A DNA stretch of 64,000 nucleotides. Source: Plasmodiophora brassicae (Eukaryota > Endomyxa > Phytomyxea > Plasmodiophorida > Plasmodiophoridae). The notes beneath the pieces are model-generated. The model did no database searches. It saw only the letters and a program-made list of their open reading frames with translations, and was not told the origin of the DNA. Location of the stretch: assembly GCA_039704465.1 (NCBI GenBank), contig JASFAU010000006.1:496001-560000 (forward strand), written 5' to 3'. The stretch's first letter is position 1. Each line of letters begins with the position of its first letter. Positions 1 through 17,835 of the stretch are shown here, one piece after another. Position numbers and translations under genes: made by a program.

Positions 1-9
1 ACTCCACTA

Positions 10-6641
<6,632 letters not shown>

Positions 6642-8388
6642 ATGGCGCCCGTCGTCGACGTCCCTTTCGATGATGCGGATAAGCCTGTGGAGCAGGGTGC
6701 CCAGACACCGCGTACCCGCCTGCTGCTGCAGGGCGTACTGCTGCTCTTGTTCACTGCGTACGTCGTCGTCCTCGCCCAGAAGGACAGGTCGCGTACCCAC
6801 CCGGATGCCTTTGCCGTTATCGTTGCTGTATACGCATTCGCGCTCGTCGTTGTTGTCGTGAAGTACACACGGCGCCTACATCCTTCGTCGTTGTCGCAGG
6901 TTCCATTCCGTCGGCTGTTGTCGAATGCCGCAGGTCGCCTCGTGCCCACAGACGCTGCCCGCCATGCGTTGCTGTTGACATGCACGCTCGCCGCCCATCT
7001 CGTGTCCGCCTTCCTGTTCGCCCTGCAACCGGGCACCACGATCTGGATGCGTTTACAGTCGGTCGCTGGCGTCGTCGCCTTTCTGGCCTTGATGTTCGCC
7101 GTATCGAAACAACGAATGTCCATCGACTGGCACACTGTGTCCGTCGGCCTGTTCCTGCAGTACGTCATCGCCATGGTCGTCTTCCGTACCCGGGTCGGAT
7201 TCGAAGCGTTCCGCACGATCGCCAGGGTAATCGTGTCGTTCCTGTCCCTGTCGCACGACGGCACCGCGTTCCTGATCGGGTCGTACACGCCGACCAATTT
7301 CGTCCTGCACGTGTTCCCGGCGGTCATCTTCTTCTGCGCCTTCATCCAGGTGCTGTACTACTGGGGTTACATGCAGGCCGTCGTCGAGAAGGTGGCCTAC
7401 GTGACACGTGCCCTGATGCGCTGCTCTGGCTGTGAGGCCGTCGTCGCCGGTACATCCCGTTGAACCGTTCGTCCACGTTGACGCCGCTGAGCAACGCGTC
7501 CCGTGCTAGCTGCGTCCCCGTTCGTTGGGCAAGGCGAATCCGCCATGCTGGTCAGGCCGTTCGTCGAGTACGCGACTGTGTCCGAGGTCCACTCGATGAT
7601 GACGTCCGGGTTCGCCACCATCGCCGGCTCCGTGCTCATGGCGTACATCGCCATCGGCATTGACGCCAACATCCTCCTGACATCCTGCATCATGTCGATC
7701 CCGACGTCGCTCCTCCTGTCCAAGATGCGCCTACCCGAATCCGACACGCCGATGACCAGGGACAGCGTCTCGATACCGCATTCGCCCACCGACCAGGTCA
7801 ACGTCCTTCACGCCGCCGCGATCGGCGCCGCCACCGGTCAGCGTCACACCTCGTAATCGTTCGGGGACGCGTTGCTAAGGTTGCCGTCCAGGTGTGCAAA
7901 TCGTGCTCCTGATCGCCGGGTCGATCCTGGCCATCGTATCGCTGTTCGCCGCCGTTAACGCTGCGCTCGGCACGATTTTCACCCTGGTCGACGTTGTCGA
8001 GTCGGTCAACGCGGGCGGCCCGCACCCGATCACGATCCAGTTCCTTCTGTCGTACGTGTTCGCCCCGTTCGCCTGGCTGATGGGCGTTCCCGCTGCGGAT
8101 GCCAGGCTGGCGGGCGAGATCCTGGCCAGCAAGATGTTGGTCAACGAGTTCGTCGGGTACACGACGCTGATCGCGGTGCGGGACCAGGTCGCGCCGAGGA
8201 CGTTCCAGATCATGTCGTTCGCGTTGTGCGGGTTCGCCAATCTGGCGTCCATGGGCATGCAGATCGGCACGCTGACCGTGATGGCCCCGACGCGATCCGC
8301 CGACTTCGCCCACCTGGCCCTATCGGCCATGCTGACGGGAACGGTGTCCACGTGGCTCAGCGCTGCTGTCGTCGGCATCATCCTGTGA
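6642..8388 (+). CDS. Concentrative nucleoside transporter (CNT/SLC28 family)
   Basis: Plasma-membrane symporter that imports nucleosides driven by an ion gradient. The start at 6642 (MAPVVDVPF) gives a short cytosolic leader followed by many hydrophobic helices. Diagnostic CNT blocks are visible: GESAMLVRP just after 7524, matching the family GQxEAxxLxRP signature; KMLVNEFVGYTTL near 8130, matching the KxFLNEFVAY signature; and LCGFANLASMGMQIG near 8230, matching the CGFANxxSxGIQIG signature. Coding blocks 6642-7460, about 7500-7800 and about 7894-8388 are joined by short introns. An in-frame ATG at 6462 would add about 60 residues that lack family character, so the later start is preferred. 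Substrate preference (purine, pyrimidine, or both) and the coupling ion cannot be read from the sequence. Confidence 0.9.
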
Positions 8389-8396
8389 AGCAATAC

Positions 8397-8432
8397 AGAC
8401 GCGCACGCGCGCGCACACACAATACACGTGGC
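8397..8432. repeat. Alternating purine-pyrimidine tract (CG/CA)
   Basis: A run rich in GCGCGC and CACACA steps lies just after the transporter stop codon. Such tracts can adopt Z-DNA and are prone to slippage. No other role is visible. Confidence 0.5.
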
Positions 8433-8608
8433 TCGTCGTGTGTTCCGACACGTTGACGCACGCGTCGGGTCATTCGGATGAGTCACTCGCGGGTGCGCGT
8501 TGCGGCACGCACGCGCCGCAAAGACGACAGCGCCCGCCAGGCGTCATTCATTCCCAATTCGAGCAGGCGCATCGCAGACACACAGGACACGATCCCCCGA
8601 GCCAAACC

Positions 8609-9368
8609 ATGCAAGCCCGTCCAGTGACCGGATCGCTCCCCGTCAACGCATTCCAGACGCTGAGCCCGAAGCGCCGCCTGCAGGACAGCGACAAGCAGCA
8701 GCCGAGCGCGAAGCGCTTCCAGCCGCAGGTCGTGTACCAGCAGCGTCAGGTGCAGAGGAGGCGCCCGCAGCGGAGCCCTGAAGAGGAGCGACGCATCCGG
8801 CAACAACAGGAGATCCAGGGCGCACTCTGGGCCCGCGAGATCGACCAGCAGATCCGCGCCCGACAGGAAAGGGAGGGTTCCCAGCGCGCTCTGCAGATCG
8901 AGCAGCAGCTGCGCGCCCAGGGCAAGGCGTACCTGCTCCAGCAACCCCAGTCCCCAAGAAGCTTCCAGGTCAGTGGGACTGGCACCACATTCTCCTTCAG
9001 CTGACATGTTCGTGCGTGCAGCAGGTGAACGATGAGCGTCGCCGTCAGCAGCAACAGCAGCAACAGCGTCAGCAACAGCCGCAGCAACAGCAACAGCGTC
9101 AGCAGCAGCAGCAGCAGCCGCAGCAGCAACAGCGTCAGCAGCAGCAACTGCAACAGCTCCAGCAGCAGCAGCAGCAGAATCAACTGAACCGTCGATCGCC
9201 TCGGCAGCAGCGCCTTCAGCAGCAGCAGCCCCAGCAGCAGCAGTTGCGCCAGAATCAGAACCAGAACCAGCAGGGGCAGCAGCGCCTCCGCCAGCAGGTC
9301 GGTCCTCGTTCGCCTGTTTATTGCCCGCTGTGTCTGACATGCTGGCCGCGTAGCAGCGCAAGCTCTAG
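8609..9368 (+). CDS. Glutamine-rich low-complexity protein
   Basis: Unknown function. The start at 8609 (MQARPVTGSLPV) leads into a basic N-terminal half with KRRLQDSDKQQPSAKRF, which could act as a nuclear localisation signal, then a charged helical stretch (EEERRIRQQQEI). An intron at about 8970-9035 (GTCAGT donor, GCAG acceptor) precedes a segment made almost only of Gln with interspersed Arg, Pro, Leu and Asn. Near the 3' end I prefer an intron from 9299 to 9356 (GTCGGT...TAGCAG, with a TCTGACA branch-like site), after which the protein ends RKL at 9368. Without that splice it would run to 9426. Gln-rich stretches of this kind occur in transcriptional regulators and RNP-granule proteins, so a nuclear or RNA-linked role is a guess. 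The CAG-rich DNA is likely length-variable. Confidence 0.6.
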
Positions 9369-9514
9369 GCCTTCGACGACGACAACCGCGCATTGTACAT
9401 TCCCCCACAACCCATACACAACCTGACTGTCGCCACAAATATGCCTTCAGTGCCAGCCGTTTAGAATTCACGCAAGGGACAGTAATGTTCGGGTACCCGT
9501 TGTCGGTGCAGGGG

Positions 9515-9548
9515 CCATGGGCCATGGGCCATGGCCCATGGCCCATGG
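9515..9548. repeat. 34-bp perfect palindrome made of CCATGGGC-type units
   Basis: The top strand reads CCATGGG-CCATGGG-CCATGG-CCCATGG-CCCATGG, identical to its own reverse complement, with the centre between 9531 and 9532. It lies about 60 bp upstream of the ATG at 9607. It could be a multimeric binding site (TGGGCC/GGGCCA half-sites repeat on both strands) or a cruciform-forming element. Several ATGs within it are in frame with the downstream gene but encode only Gly/His/Pro/Trp repeats. Confidence 0.8.
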
Positions 9549-9606
9549 AGCGCTACAGTCCAAACGAAGAATAGCTTATTCGATCGCACTTCGTACCCTA
9601 AAGAAA

Positions 9607-11225
9607 ATGTTGTCGTTTGGGGCCGCGATGGTCGGGGTCCAGACCACAGTACATGGCGTCTTCCTGTACCTGTACGCGTCGCGTCGTCACCTGCCCCCCA
9701 TCCGGCAGCGCTTCCCGCGTTACACGCTGGCCGCCAGCACGTCCCTATCGCTGTGCCTAACGGCAAGAGCCGTCCAGAATACTCTGCCCGATACGTACCC
9801 GTTCCTGATCCCATCCATCGTTGTGCAAGTGTTCGCGCTTGGCTTCCTCTGCTGTAACATCGTCCTAGCCTTGCAGCTGTACCTGGCCTTCAGGAAGACG
9901 TTTGCACAGCTCAATTACGTTGCCGACGAAGCGCCAATTCTGCCTGTTTCGGCGAAAATGATAACGCCTGGCCAATCCTGGGCGTTCATTGTCATCAGTG
10001 TGGTGCTGTTTTCAGGGACCCAGATCGGGTGCCTCGTTGCCGACCCGACTGCATTGTCGGTGACGCAGAGAGAGCTCGCGACGCACCCGGCAACGGGCTG
10101 CTCGCTGCTGGCCGGGTCGACGTTCTTGCTTATCAGCGGGATCGCGTTCACTGGCCTGATTCTGCAGATCAACTTGAAAGGTATATATAGTCTGCATTCC
10201 TTGCAGCCGGGTTACTGAAATTGGGTACCAGTGGATTCTCATGGACTGAAGCGGCAGCTGAACCAGATGGGCCTGTGCATAGTTGGTATGGCTGCCACCC
10301 AGAACTGGGTTTGGATAGGCGTACTGACCGTATCATTAGGAGGCATCGGCTTGGGAATAATTATCTGGATCGCGGGTATAGAAAGGGCGTGGGCGCCTTC
10401 CCTTCTGCCATACGTTTCCGGCAATGCAATATTTGCCATGTACATTGGTCGAGTGAACACGGTATCGACAAGTGACGTGTTAACATGTGCCCAGATCGGT
10501 AGTATTGCCGGTTCTGGCAACGCTGCGTCGACGACAGATCGTCCCAAGCAGCTGTGATTCGCGATCGCTGCTGCCAAAGTTTCTCGAGACGCCGGACGGG
10601 TACCAGTCATTCCGGTATGTGCATTCATCAGAGTTCATTGAATGGTCGGTCACCTGACTGGCACGCCTCAGGCAATATCTCAGCGGTTGTTTCGCGGTCT
10701 GGATACATCGTCGTCGCTGCATTCTCCACGTCGTTCGCTAACGCCGCAACGGACAGGTAGAGAACCTTCTCTTCTATCACGACACGCAGCAGTTCCGGGC
10801 CGAGTTCCGGAAGGATTCGCAGGGCTCGAAGCGAGCGGCCATCCGGATATTTAAACTGTACCTAGCATCCGGAGCACCTCTCGAGGTGAACCTCTCCGGG
10901 GAAGTCACGTCGAAATTCCGCGATAACGTCTTCAGGGACCCTGAGGTGCGAACACGCGACGCCGCCGAACCACGTTCCGCTTTGCTAAGAGCGACCCGTA
11001 TAGAATCCTCTACAGCTGCACGACGAGGTCTTCGAATACGCGTCGCAGCAGATCCTGCATCTGATGGAGGTCAACTATCTCCTCCCGTTCACGGTCGTTG
11101 CGAGCGCTGTCTGGCAAAAATTCCAGGCCAGTCTCGCCGAACTGGAAGTCCTCGACGAGATCAACAAGACCGACAACAGCTCGTTCTTCACATCACACGA
11201 GAAAGAGGGCAACTTTGACGTATAA
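9607..11225 (+). CDS. 7TM-RGS protein (seven-helix membrane protein with C-terminal RGS domain), copy 1
   Basis: Predicted receptor-like regulator of heterotrimeric G-protein signalling: RGS domains speed GTP hydrolysis on Galpha, and here one is tethered to the membrane. Coding blocks 9607-10190 and about 10230-10450 give seven hydrophobic segments. The cytosolic part starts near 10560 (LPKFLETPDGYQSFR) and continues with VENLLFYHDTQQF, RIFKLYLASGAPLEVNLS and, after an intron at about 10946-11010 (GTGCGA...CTACAG), LHDEVFEYASQQILHLME. These match the RGS order ENLxFY, then YL..GAPxxVNLS, then VFxxAxxxILxLM. The protein ends at 11225 after a short acidic tail. The layout resembles plant RGS1 and many protist 7TM-RGS proteins. 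A paralogue lies 1.6 kb away on the other strand. The ligand is unknown. Confidence 0.82.
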
Positions 11226-11285
11226 TGGACACAACCGTCGCGAAGCCTGCCTCCCCTCCCGTTTACTTGAAACAACGTAGATCGT

Positions 11286-12497
11286 CTAGGCCGCAGGGAC
11301 CCATTCTTTCGAGGCCGAGGAGCCCGGTTCAGCAGGTTTCGAAGCAATTGCCGAAACGGGGGCACCGCCGTCTTGGAGCGACTTGTTGACAGTTTTGAAC
11401 ACGGACAGGGCCTGGGCGACCATGCTGCCGGCGTCATTGGCGTTAGCCGGCAGGAGCATGGTCGTGCTCTCCTTGGCCAGATTGGAGAACGCACCGATGT
11501 ACTGTTCAGCGATCCGAAGCGAAACGGCATCCGAACCGCCGCGCCCTGTAATCGTCGCAGCGACCTTCTGAAGCCCCGCCGCTGTCGCTTCGGCACGGGC
11601 CAGGATCGACGCCGCTTCACCTTCGGCCTTGAGGATCGCTGCCGTCTTCAAGCCGTTCGCCTCGTTAATTGCCGACTGCTGCTGACCCTCCGAATCCAAA
11701 ATGAGCGCGCGCTTTCTTCGTTCTGCTTCGGCCTGGCGGTCCATGGCCGACTTGACGGAAGGCGGAGGAGCGATATCGCGGATCTCGTAACGTAGGGCAC
11801 ATATTCCCCAGGCCTTCGACGCCGCGTTAATCGCTTGGACAATGTTCTGATTCAGGCACTCCCTCTCCTCGAACGTCTTGTCGAGCGTGATCTTTCCCAG
11901 CTCCGAACGCATCGTCGTCTGCGCCAGCTGCGTCACCGCGTAAATTGGATCTTCGACGCCATAGCTGGCCGCATACGGATCCGTAATCTTAATGTACAGG
12001 ACCTGTCGAGTGCTCCCCAGTCAGCCCGTCAACTCCCGGGGCTCAGCAACGATACATACACCGTCAATCGTGATCGTGACGTTATCTCTTGTGATGGCAC
12101 TTTGATGAGGGACGCGGTGCGCCTCCTCCTTCAGGGAGTGCACGTACGCGATCCGGTCAATGAACGGCACGAGAAAATGCAGGCCCGAGCCCAGCACACG
12201 CTCGAACTTCCCGAATCGCTCAATGACCCACGCCTGCTGCTGAGGAACGATCGCAAACCCCTGGACCCGCATGTAAATTCAATTTCGCAACCCAGATCCC
12301 AGGACAGCCAACATTACGATATTCATCGGAAGCCGACGATCCACGCCAGGCGACTCCGGCATCTGTGAATCGTACGCGTAGAACGTGCTGCTGCCCCCGG
12401 CACCGCTGCCGCTCATGGGCCTGGCGCACCGCGACGCCACCGGCAGTCGCCGCGCCAGCGCCGACACCGGGCCGGCCCGCCTCAGCGCCGACAACAT
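11286..12497 (-). CDS. Mitochondrial stomatin-like protein 2 (SPFH/prohibitin family)
   Basis: Inner-membrane scaffold that organises cardiolipin-rich domains and respiratory complexes in other eukaryotes. The start at 12497 gives an Arg/Ala-rich N-terminus ([19 protein letters not shown]) typical of a mitochondrial presequence. The SPFH core begins [18 protein letters not shown] with [20 protein letters not shown], continues after introns near 12290 and 12040 as [19 protein letters not shown], then [19 protein letters not shown], and a long Ala/Glu coiled coil with [21 protein letters not shown]. The last part, [19 protein letters not shown], is the SLP-2/paraslipin signature. The stop is at 11286. 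The gene is convergent with the 7TM-RGS gene 60 bp away. Confidence 0.92.
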
Positions 12498-12810
12498 GGA
12501 TCGTTCCGTCCCTAAACGAGCACGTTCCTTCCCCGCAACCAAAAATGCCCCGCGTCAAGCTGCACTCACTCCGGGGCCCGTCGACGAGTCCGCGGGAACG
12601 CGCCCCTTACGTTACCCCCCGAATGGGTCTACATTGTACAATCTACAATCTACGTTCACCTGTGCAACGCAATGGCATTCCGTGGCCGCAGAGGGGCAGC
12701 GAATCCCATGCGCGGTGCGAAGAAGGATAACGTTTCGTTCGAGGCGTATTATGACAGTCGGCAATACAGTAGAACAGCGCGTGCCGTTGACTCGGTCCGT
12801 CCCTGCATCA

Positions 12811-14915
12811 TCATAGGACGTTGATCTCCTTGAGGAGCTGGTTCTGCTCGTTCCGCACGTGCAGTTTCGCCATCAGCTGACGGTACTGGACGGAAAACGT
12901 GAACCTGACGGGGCATGGCAATCAGAGGGCCGGTTGCTTGGTGGCCAGAGTAGCACCCTACCTGGCGTAGGTGTCCGTTTCCATCAACGAAAATATGGCC
13001 GATTGGGCCAGGTTGAACACACGTAGAAGGTTGTCGATCTCTGCGCGAACACTTTCGGCGGTCGTAGGCGCCGTGCCATTCTCAACCACTACAGTGACCA
13101 CGTCACCCATCTTCCGATTGCCCACCGAGTAGAACAGACCTGGAGTTGGCCGAAGACCCACTGAGGTCGCCAATGATGGCGACAGCGTAAAGACAGATGA
13201 CTGTGCATGCCGGCAGGTTATGAGCGCAAACGCACTGTCATTTGTGCATCGCTTACCCGTTGATCGATGAGGTGACTGGTGTCTGACATGGACAACCCGG
13301 AAGGTGACGCCCGCTGCGCCTGTTGGACACGGCATCTTCAGCAGATAGCGATAACAATATAAAACCAGCTCTAATTGGTACTCTTGCTTCATCGGCACTG
13401 ATAACACGCATTGCCACGAGCATTCTTAATGTCCGTTGGAGAACCTCGAAGGACAGGTTGATCTCCAGTGGCGCATCAGGTGCCAGGTACTTCTGGTATA
13501 GCAGCCTGGCACGGTTCCGTATCTCGCCGAGATGCAGGCCGAGCTCCACCTCTGCCATTGTCGCGTACGCTGTCTTCGACGAGGACGCCCGGTACATATC
13601 AACGGCTTCGTAGAACAGGATGTTTTCAGCCGCAAACTCCTACGAGGCGCACTCATACGTAACGGAATGAGCATCGTCACACACCTCATGTACCGATGCA
13701 CAGAAGGTCCTGAAAGCGTCAATACCAATATCCGAGCTGAGGACGTCCCGCAAGCATGTCAACGTTGAGACGGTCTTTCCAGCCAACGCGTCGGGCGAGC
13801 GGGAATCCCGGTCAGTGGGCAGGTCGCGTTCACTGCCAGCACGTTTGGTTGCGTTTAGGACGTACGAGCGATGCAGAGGCCACACAGTTCCTGCCGGGCG
13901 ACATTAGCCTGAGAATGCAACGGACAGCCCCTGGAAGATACCGCGAACGAATGCAATAATGATCGCGATCAGGATGCCAAACGTGCTAATGGGAAAGACG
14001 TTCTGGTTGAAGTCCTTCAAAACGTGAACCGTGTTGAAAAACATCCACGTCGGCAACGAAACCAGTCCAGTCCAGCCAACTGTTTTCAGTTCGGCCTTGA
14101 TACCGAACCCGTCAAACACGTCCTGGAGCTTGTATGCGATCCTACGCAGGCTCGTGAGAAACCGACGTCTTGCATGACGGAAGCGGGTGACCGACCATAG
14201 GAACAGCGCCAGATATGCACCAAAGAACGCGGCGAGGACGTAGTCGGCGAACCCTCTGTCGCAGTTGCCGACTCCGTTCACCAGGTGAGGCACTGTCACT
14301 GTCGCAGCGGCCGGCGCGATCAGCAACGGAAGCGACGCGAGGAGAACCTGGGCATTCCTGTCAGCTGGCCGCTATACCAAGGCCAGCGACGGAACCTGAC
14401 CCTTTTGATGATGAATTCGCTGGACAGGTATCGGCGAAGACGCTGGACGGCATCATTGGCAGAGGAGTCGTCTTGATGTATTTGAAGTTGGGTGACCGTG
14501 TAGGCGCAGTACAGCATCCATGCACGAACCGCGTAGATGTTTCCTGCCCGTTCAGAGATAAACTTTCTGGCGCACACGAATAGTGGCACACCACCCACCA
14601 ATCGCGATGAGGCCCAGGTAGCCTTGCCACAGGTTTAGGACGCACGGGTAGGTCTTCCAGAATACACGCTGCATGCAGAGGACCACCTAAGCCCAGACGG
14701 TTGTTAACCATGGGACCATTGTTGACTACTCGACAGCGAACCATGAACACGATGAAGACGACGTTGCCGAACACGAGCTGTTTAGGGGAACGCGCCTTGA
14801 TCGGCTGCAAATCCTTTCTCAGCCAGAACCAGACGGTGCCCACGACCAATGGCGGGAGGAACACGGCAAGCCAGACGATGGAGAACACCGCCCCAGCGTC
14901 AAGGACGGCCATCAT
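12811..14915 (-). CDS. 7TM-RGS protein, copy 2
   Basis: Second membrane-tethered RGS protein. From 14915 (MMAVLDAGAVFSIVW) to about 13904, several exons give hydrophobic helices split by short introns, including WMFFNTVHVLKDFN and FGILIAIIIAFVRGIFQGL. The RGS domain spans about 13800-12811: TCLRDVLSSDIGIDAFRTF, AAENILFYEAVDMYR, ARLLYQKYLAPDAPLEINLS, then VFNLAQSAIFSLMETDTYARF after an intron. The last exon adds a helical tail ending KEINVL at 12811. The RGS core is closer to consensus than copy 1, including ENILFYEAVD and the MExDxYxRF end. Order and domain plan match copy 1, so an ancient local duplication with inversion is inferred; the sequences have diverged strongly. Confidence 0.82.
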
Positions 14916-15160
14916 TGCTGCACCTCACAAGCGAGCAGCGTTGTCTCGCCAGATTCCGATTCAGTACATCGACCTTCGGTCTAACCTGAAATCTGCCGGC
15001 AAATATCTGAGGTTGTACACTGCATAAGACGTCAACCAGTAACTGTGGTTCGTTTATGGGCTTGGGAATATCCTGTGAGTCGTTGTAGAGGCTGATGATG
15101 GACAGGTGTTCACGTCGTGTCAGGTGCGGGCATCATCAGGCGCTGCGCGCGTCATCGCGC

Positions 15161-15295
15161 TTAATGGGCCTTGGCCTTCGCGCGTCGGCGCTTCCGCTTC
15201 AAACGGCGCATGCGCTTCTTCCTGCAGCAAACATGTCAGTCGCATGCCCCGGCCCGCAACTACGATCCTCGGACGCACTTCCACTTGCCACGCAT
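15161..15295 (-). CDS. RPL41: 60S ribosomal protein eL41 (25 codons, two exons)
   Basis: The smallest ribosomal protein: a single basic helix bridging the 60S and 40S subunits. Exon 1 is 17 nt (15295-15279, MRGKW plus two bases). A 57-nt intron (15278-15222) starts GTGCGT, carries a CTGAC branch-like site and ends CTGCAG. Exon 2 (15221-15161) encodes a run of Lys, Arg, Met and Leu and ends AKAKAH before TAA. The spliced product has 25 residues, the family length, and matches the MRAKWRKKRxRRLKRKRR pattern. It is invisible to length-filtered gene finders. Confidence 0.9.
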
Positions 15296-15528
15296 CGCAA
15301 CGACGTAATCGACGGGTATGAACGCGCTGAAGGCCGTGACGGACTTCACGCACACCGCTGGCACCTTTACTAGGGCGCCCCGCCCATATATTGCCATGCG
15401 GTCCGTAGAAGCTTCCTGACGTAGTAATGGTACCGTAACCAGACCGCAGACGTAAGCATTCGCCAAGGGGCACAAACGCGGCGCATGCGTTTGGGGGCCG
15501 CGCGATACGGGCGGCCAGACTGCCTGCG

Positions 15529-17134
15529 ATGGTGGACCTTGTGTGGGACGACCCCGAGGTGCGCCTGGACCCGCTGCCCATGCCGTACGCCATCATTGTC
15601 GAGATCGCGCGCGAAACCATTGATTCGGCAATTGAAGTCGCGGGCAAACGTTCATTATTGCAAACGACGGCGCTGGCAGCCGCTGTGGACACCATTACAA
15701 TCGTACCCGACGATGCTCCCGCCACGAAGCCATGCGTATCTGCTATTCTGCCAGACGGTGATGCCGTTCAGTGCATTGCCAGCACCCGCGACGCATCTGG
15801 AATCGCATTTGTTGGAACCCGATCAGGAGCGGTTCACGTGATGGAGTCTGGATCTGCGATGCTCAGCACGGCAGATCGATTTGCGGGTGAGCCACTTGCC
15901 ATAACTTCAATGGCTGTCATTTGTGCCCTAAACGGTACCCGCTATCGCGTCGCATTGACCACCTCCGGCGTGGATGGGCCTTCCTCTCCATTCTTCGTTG
16001 TCGAGTTCAGCCGTACACCGGGTCTGGAGACACATGGACTTTGCGGAAGGCGCCTTTGACAGATTCACCATATAGGCACGCCTTGGACGTGTTTCGCAAT
16101 TGGTTCCAGCCAGTTAACGTCGACCGCTGCAGTAATTGAGGATCGGAGCGATGATGGTAGACTAATCGCGATCAGGGATGGCGACCCGCTATCACTGTCC
16201 ATCATCGACATGAGCAACCTTGACGCGAAGGCCAGGGACTCAGAAAACGGTACTGCGTCTGCTCAATGTCGCATATTGACAGCACCAGAACTGAATAATG
16301 GGATCCAGGAACGACCCCTGCTCCCGGGCTAATCGACATATCGTCGACGGCAACCCTTGCGCCCAAGGTCGTGTCGTCGTGCTCACCGTCTGGGCATATT
16401 CGCTTCGTCAACAGCCCGGGCCGCAGCCGTTATCCGGCCCTCGTTACGTGGGATGAAGGCGGAGCGACCGCGTCGTCATACGTAGTCAGGCCTAGTGGCG
16501 TTACGAAACAATTCGCGTGGGTCTTCAGTGGCCCGGTTCGACACTGCATCACCGTCGGGGATCTCGCTGTCTTCGCTTGCGACTCTGGCCTGACACTCAT
16601 CGATACGGTAACGTCTCTCGATGTTCGTACAGCGTGCTGTGCGAACCCCGTTAGCTCTGTGTGTGCGCTGGGGTCAACGATGTTGGTTGTCGTCGGGCGT
16701 GATGGGACTGTTTCCCGTGTCGACCTGGGCGAGAAGCAGCACCGGCCAAGCGCACGTTTGCCGGTCAGCAAGGTCTGCAAGCTGCCAGAACCCTGCATTC
16801 GTCTTCTTGCATCCCCACCTGGAAGCATCGTTGCACTCTGCTCAGCATCGAGTCTGTCCTGACAGGCCTTAACCAAGTGTATCGAGCTGATACTGTGTTC
16901 AGGTTACGTAATCGATGTCGACACGGGACTGTGTACGGGATGTTTCTGGGCGGAAACGGATAACAGCACCCAGTGCGATGCCATTCAGGGCGGCGTCGTG
17001 GTCGGCACAGGACGAAACGTCTCCGTGTTTCCGACACGCCCGACGTCAGATCGAGAACCTGCCCTCCTGCCTTCCATCGTGCCTGGCAACTACGAAGAAG
17101 GCGTTGCTGATAAGAACCCTCTCGTGGAACGGTG
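15529..17134 (+). CDS. WD40-like beta-propeller protein, possibly WDR93-like
   Basis: The N-terminus has VDLVWDDPEVRLDPLPMPY, an acidic Trp motif with LPxPY that recalls the start of the ciliary protein WDR93; I hold this assignment loosely. Then come beta-rich blocks with Gly/Asp turns typical of degenerate WD40 blades: AVQCIASTRDASGIAFVGT, AWVFSGPVRHCITVGDLAVFA, VSSVCALGSTMLVVVGRDG, CIRLLASPPGSIVALC, and VIDVDTGLCTGCFW. Coding blocks are about 15529-16050, 16140-16350, 16371-16862 and 16905-17134, joined by short introns (for example GACAG and CGCTGCAG acceptors near 16060 and 16130). The end is placed at the TGA at 17134; an alternative splice near 17130 could add a few residues to about 17250. 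Confidence 0.6.
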
Positions 17135-17411
17135 ACTACTCCAGGGCCTGCGACCCACATGTGCTTGGACAAATATCCCATTTGTTCAATGTTCTCCGAC
17201 ATAAAATGTCCATGTGCTCGCCGACTTAATAGCAGTTCGTCGTCGAGTAGGCGACACCGTCATTCTACGCGGCTACTGTGCCCTCATTTCCAGTGTCGTC
17301 CATGTGCACGGTCCCTAATTTGCAGCCAATGCACTATCAGTTCATGGGCGCTTTGAACGCGTTTCAACTGAGAATACAACGTGTATTAACAGAGGTGCGA
17401 GAAAACTCGTT

Positions 17412-17835
17412 TCAGGCCGTTGGGTTCTTCAAGAATGCGACCAGATCTTCGCGTTCCTGTTTCTTCTTGAGGCCGGCGAACACCATCTTCGTGCCAGGCT
17501 ATCAAATAATGAGAACCGTGATAACGATATGGACACAGGCTGAGGACATACGATATATTTCTTGGGATTCGTCAGATATTTGTCAAGGTGCTCTTCGTTC
17601 CAGACAATACCGCTGTCCCTGTTGGCCTTCGTGAAAGCGTACCCTTCGGCAGTGCCGGCCGTCCTGCCAATCAGGCCGTGAAGGTTCGGGCCCTGTTTGT
17701 GAGGATCACCGGTGGCCACCGTATGGCACGTACTGCACTTCGTCTTGAAGATCTGTACACTCCGTCAGACGTGCAACCAGTGCGGTTGACGACGGGGATA
17801 CGTACTTTTGCTCCCCTCTTCGCGTCGCCAGCCAT
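17412..17835 (-). CDS. Cytochrome c, paralogue 1
   Basis: Mitochondrial intermembrane electron carrier between complexes III and IV. Exon 1 (from 17835) encodes [10 protein letters not shown]. An intron with a GTACGT donor and ACAG acceptor is followed by [12 protein letters not shown], the haem-binding CxxCH. Then [30 protein letters not shown], a 53-nt intron (GTATGT...GATAG), and [12 protein letters not shown] with the Met axial ligand, ending NPTA at 17412. Both intron positions match those of the second cytochrome c gene at 19647. The two genes lie in opposite orientation around BUD23. Confidence 0.95.

Noticed and set aside
8483..9546. Long minus-strand ORFs rich in Ala or Leu opposite the glutamine-rich gene
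   Set aside because: They are mirror images of a CAG/CAA repeat read in other frames. They have no start context, introns or family signal.
11373..11795. 140-codon plus-strand ORF within the stomatin-like gene
   Set aside because: Antisense of the conserved SPFH coiled-coil region.
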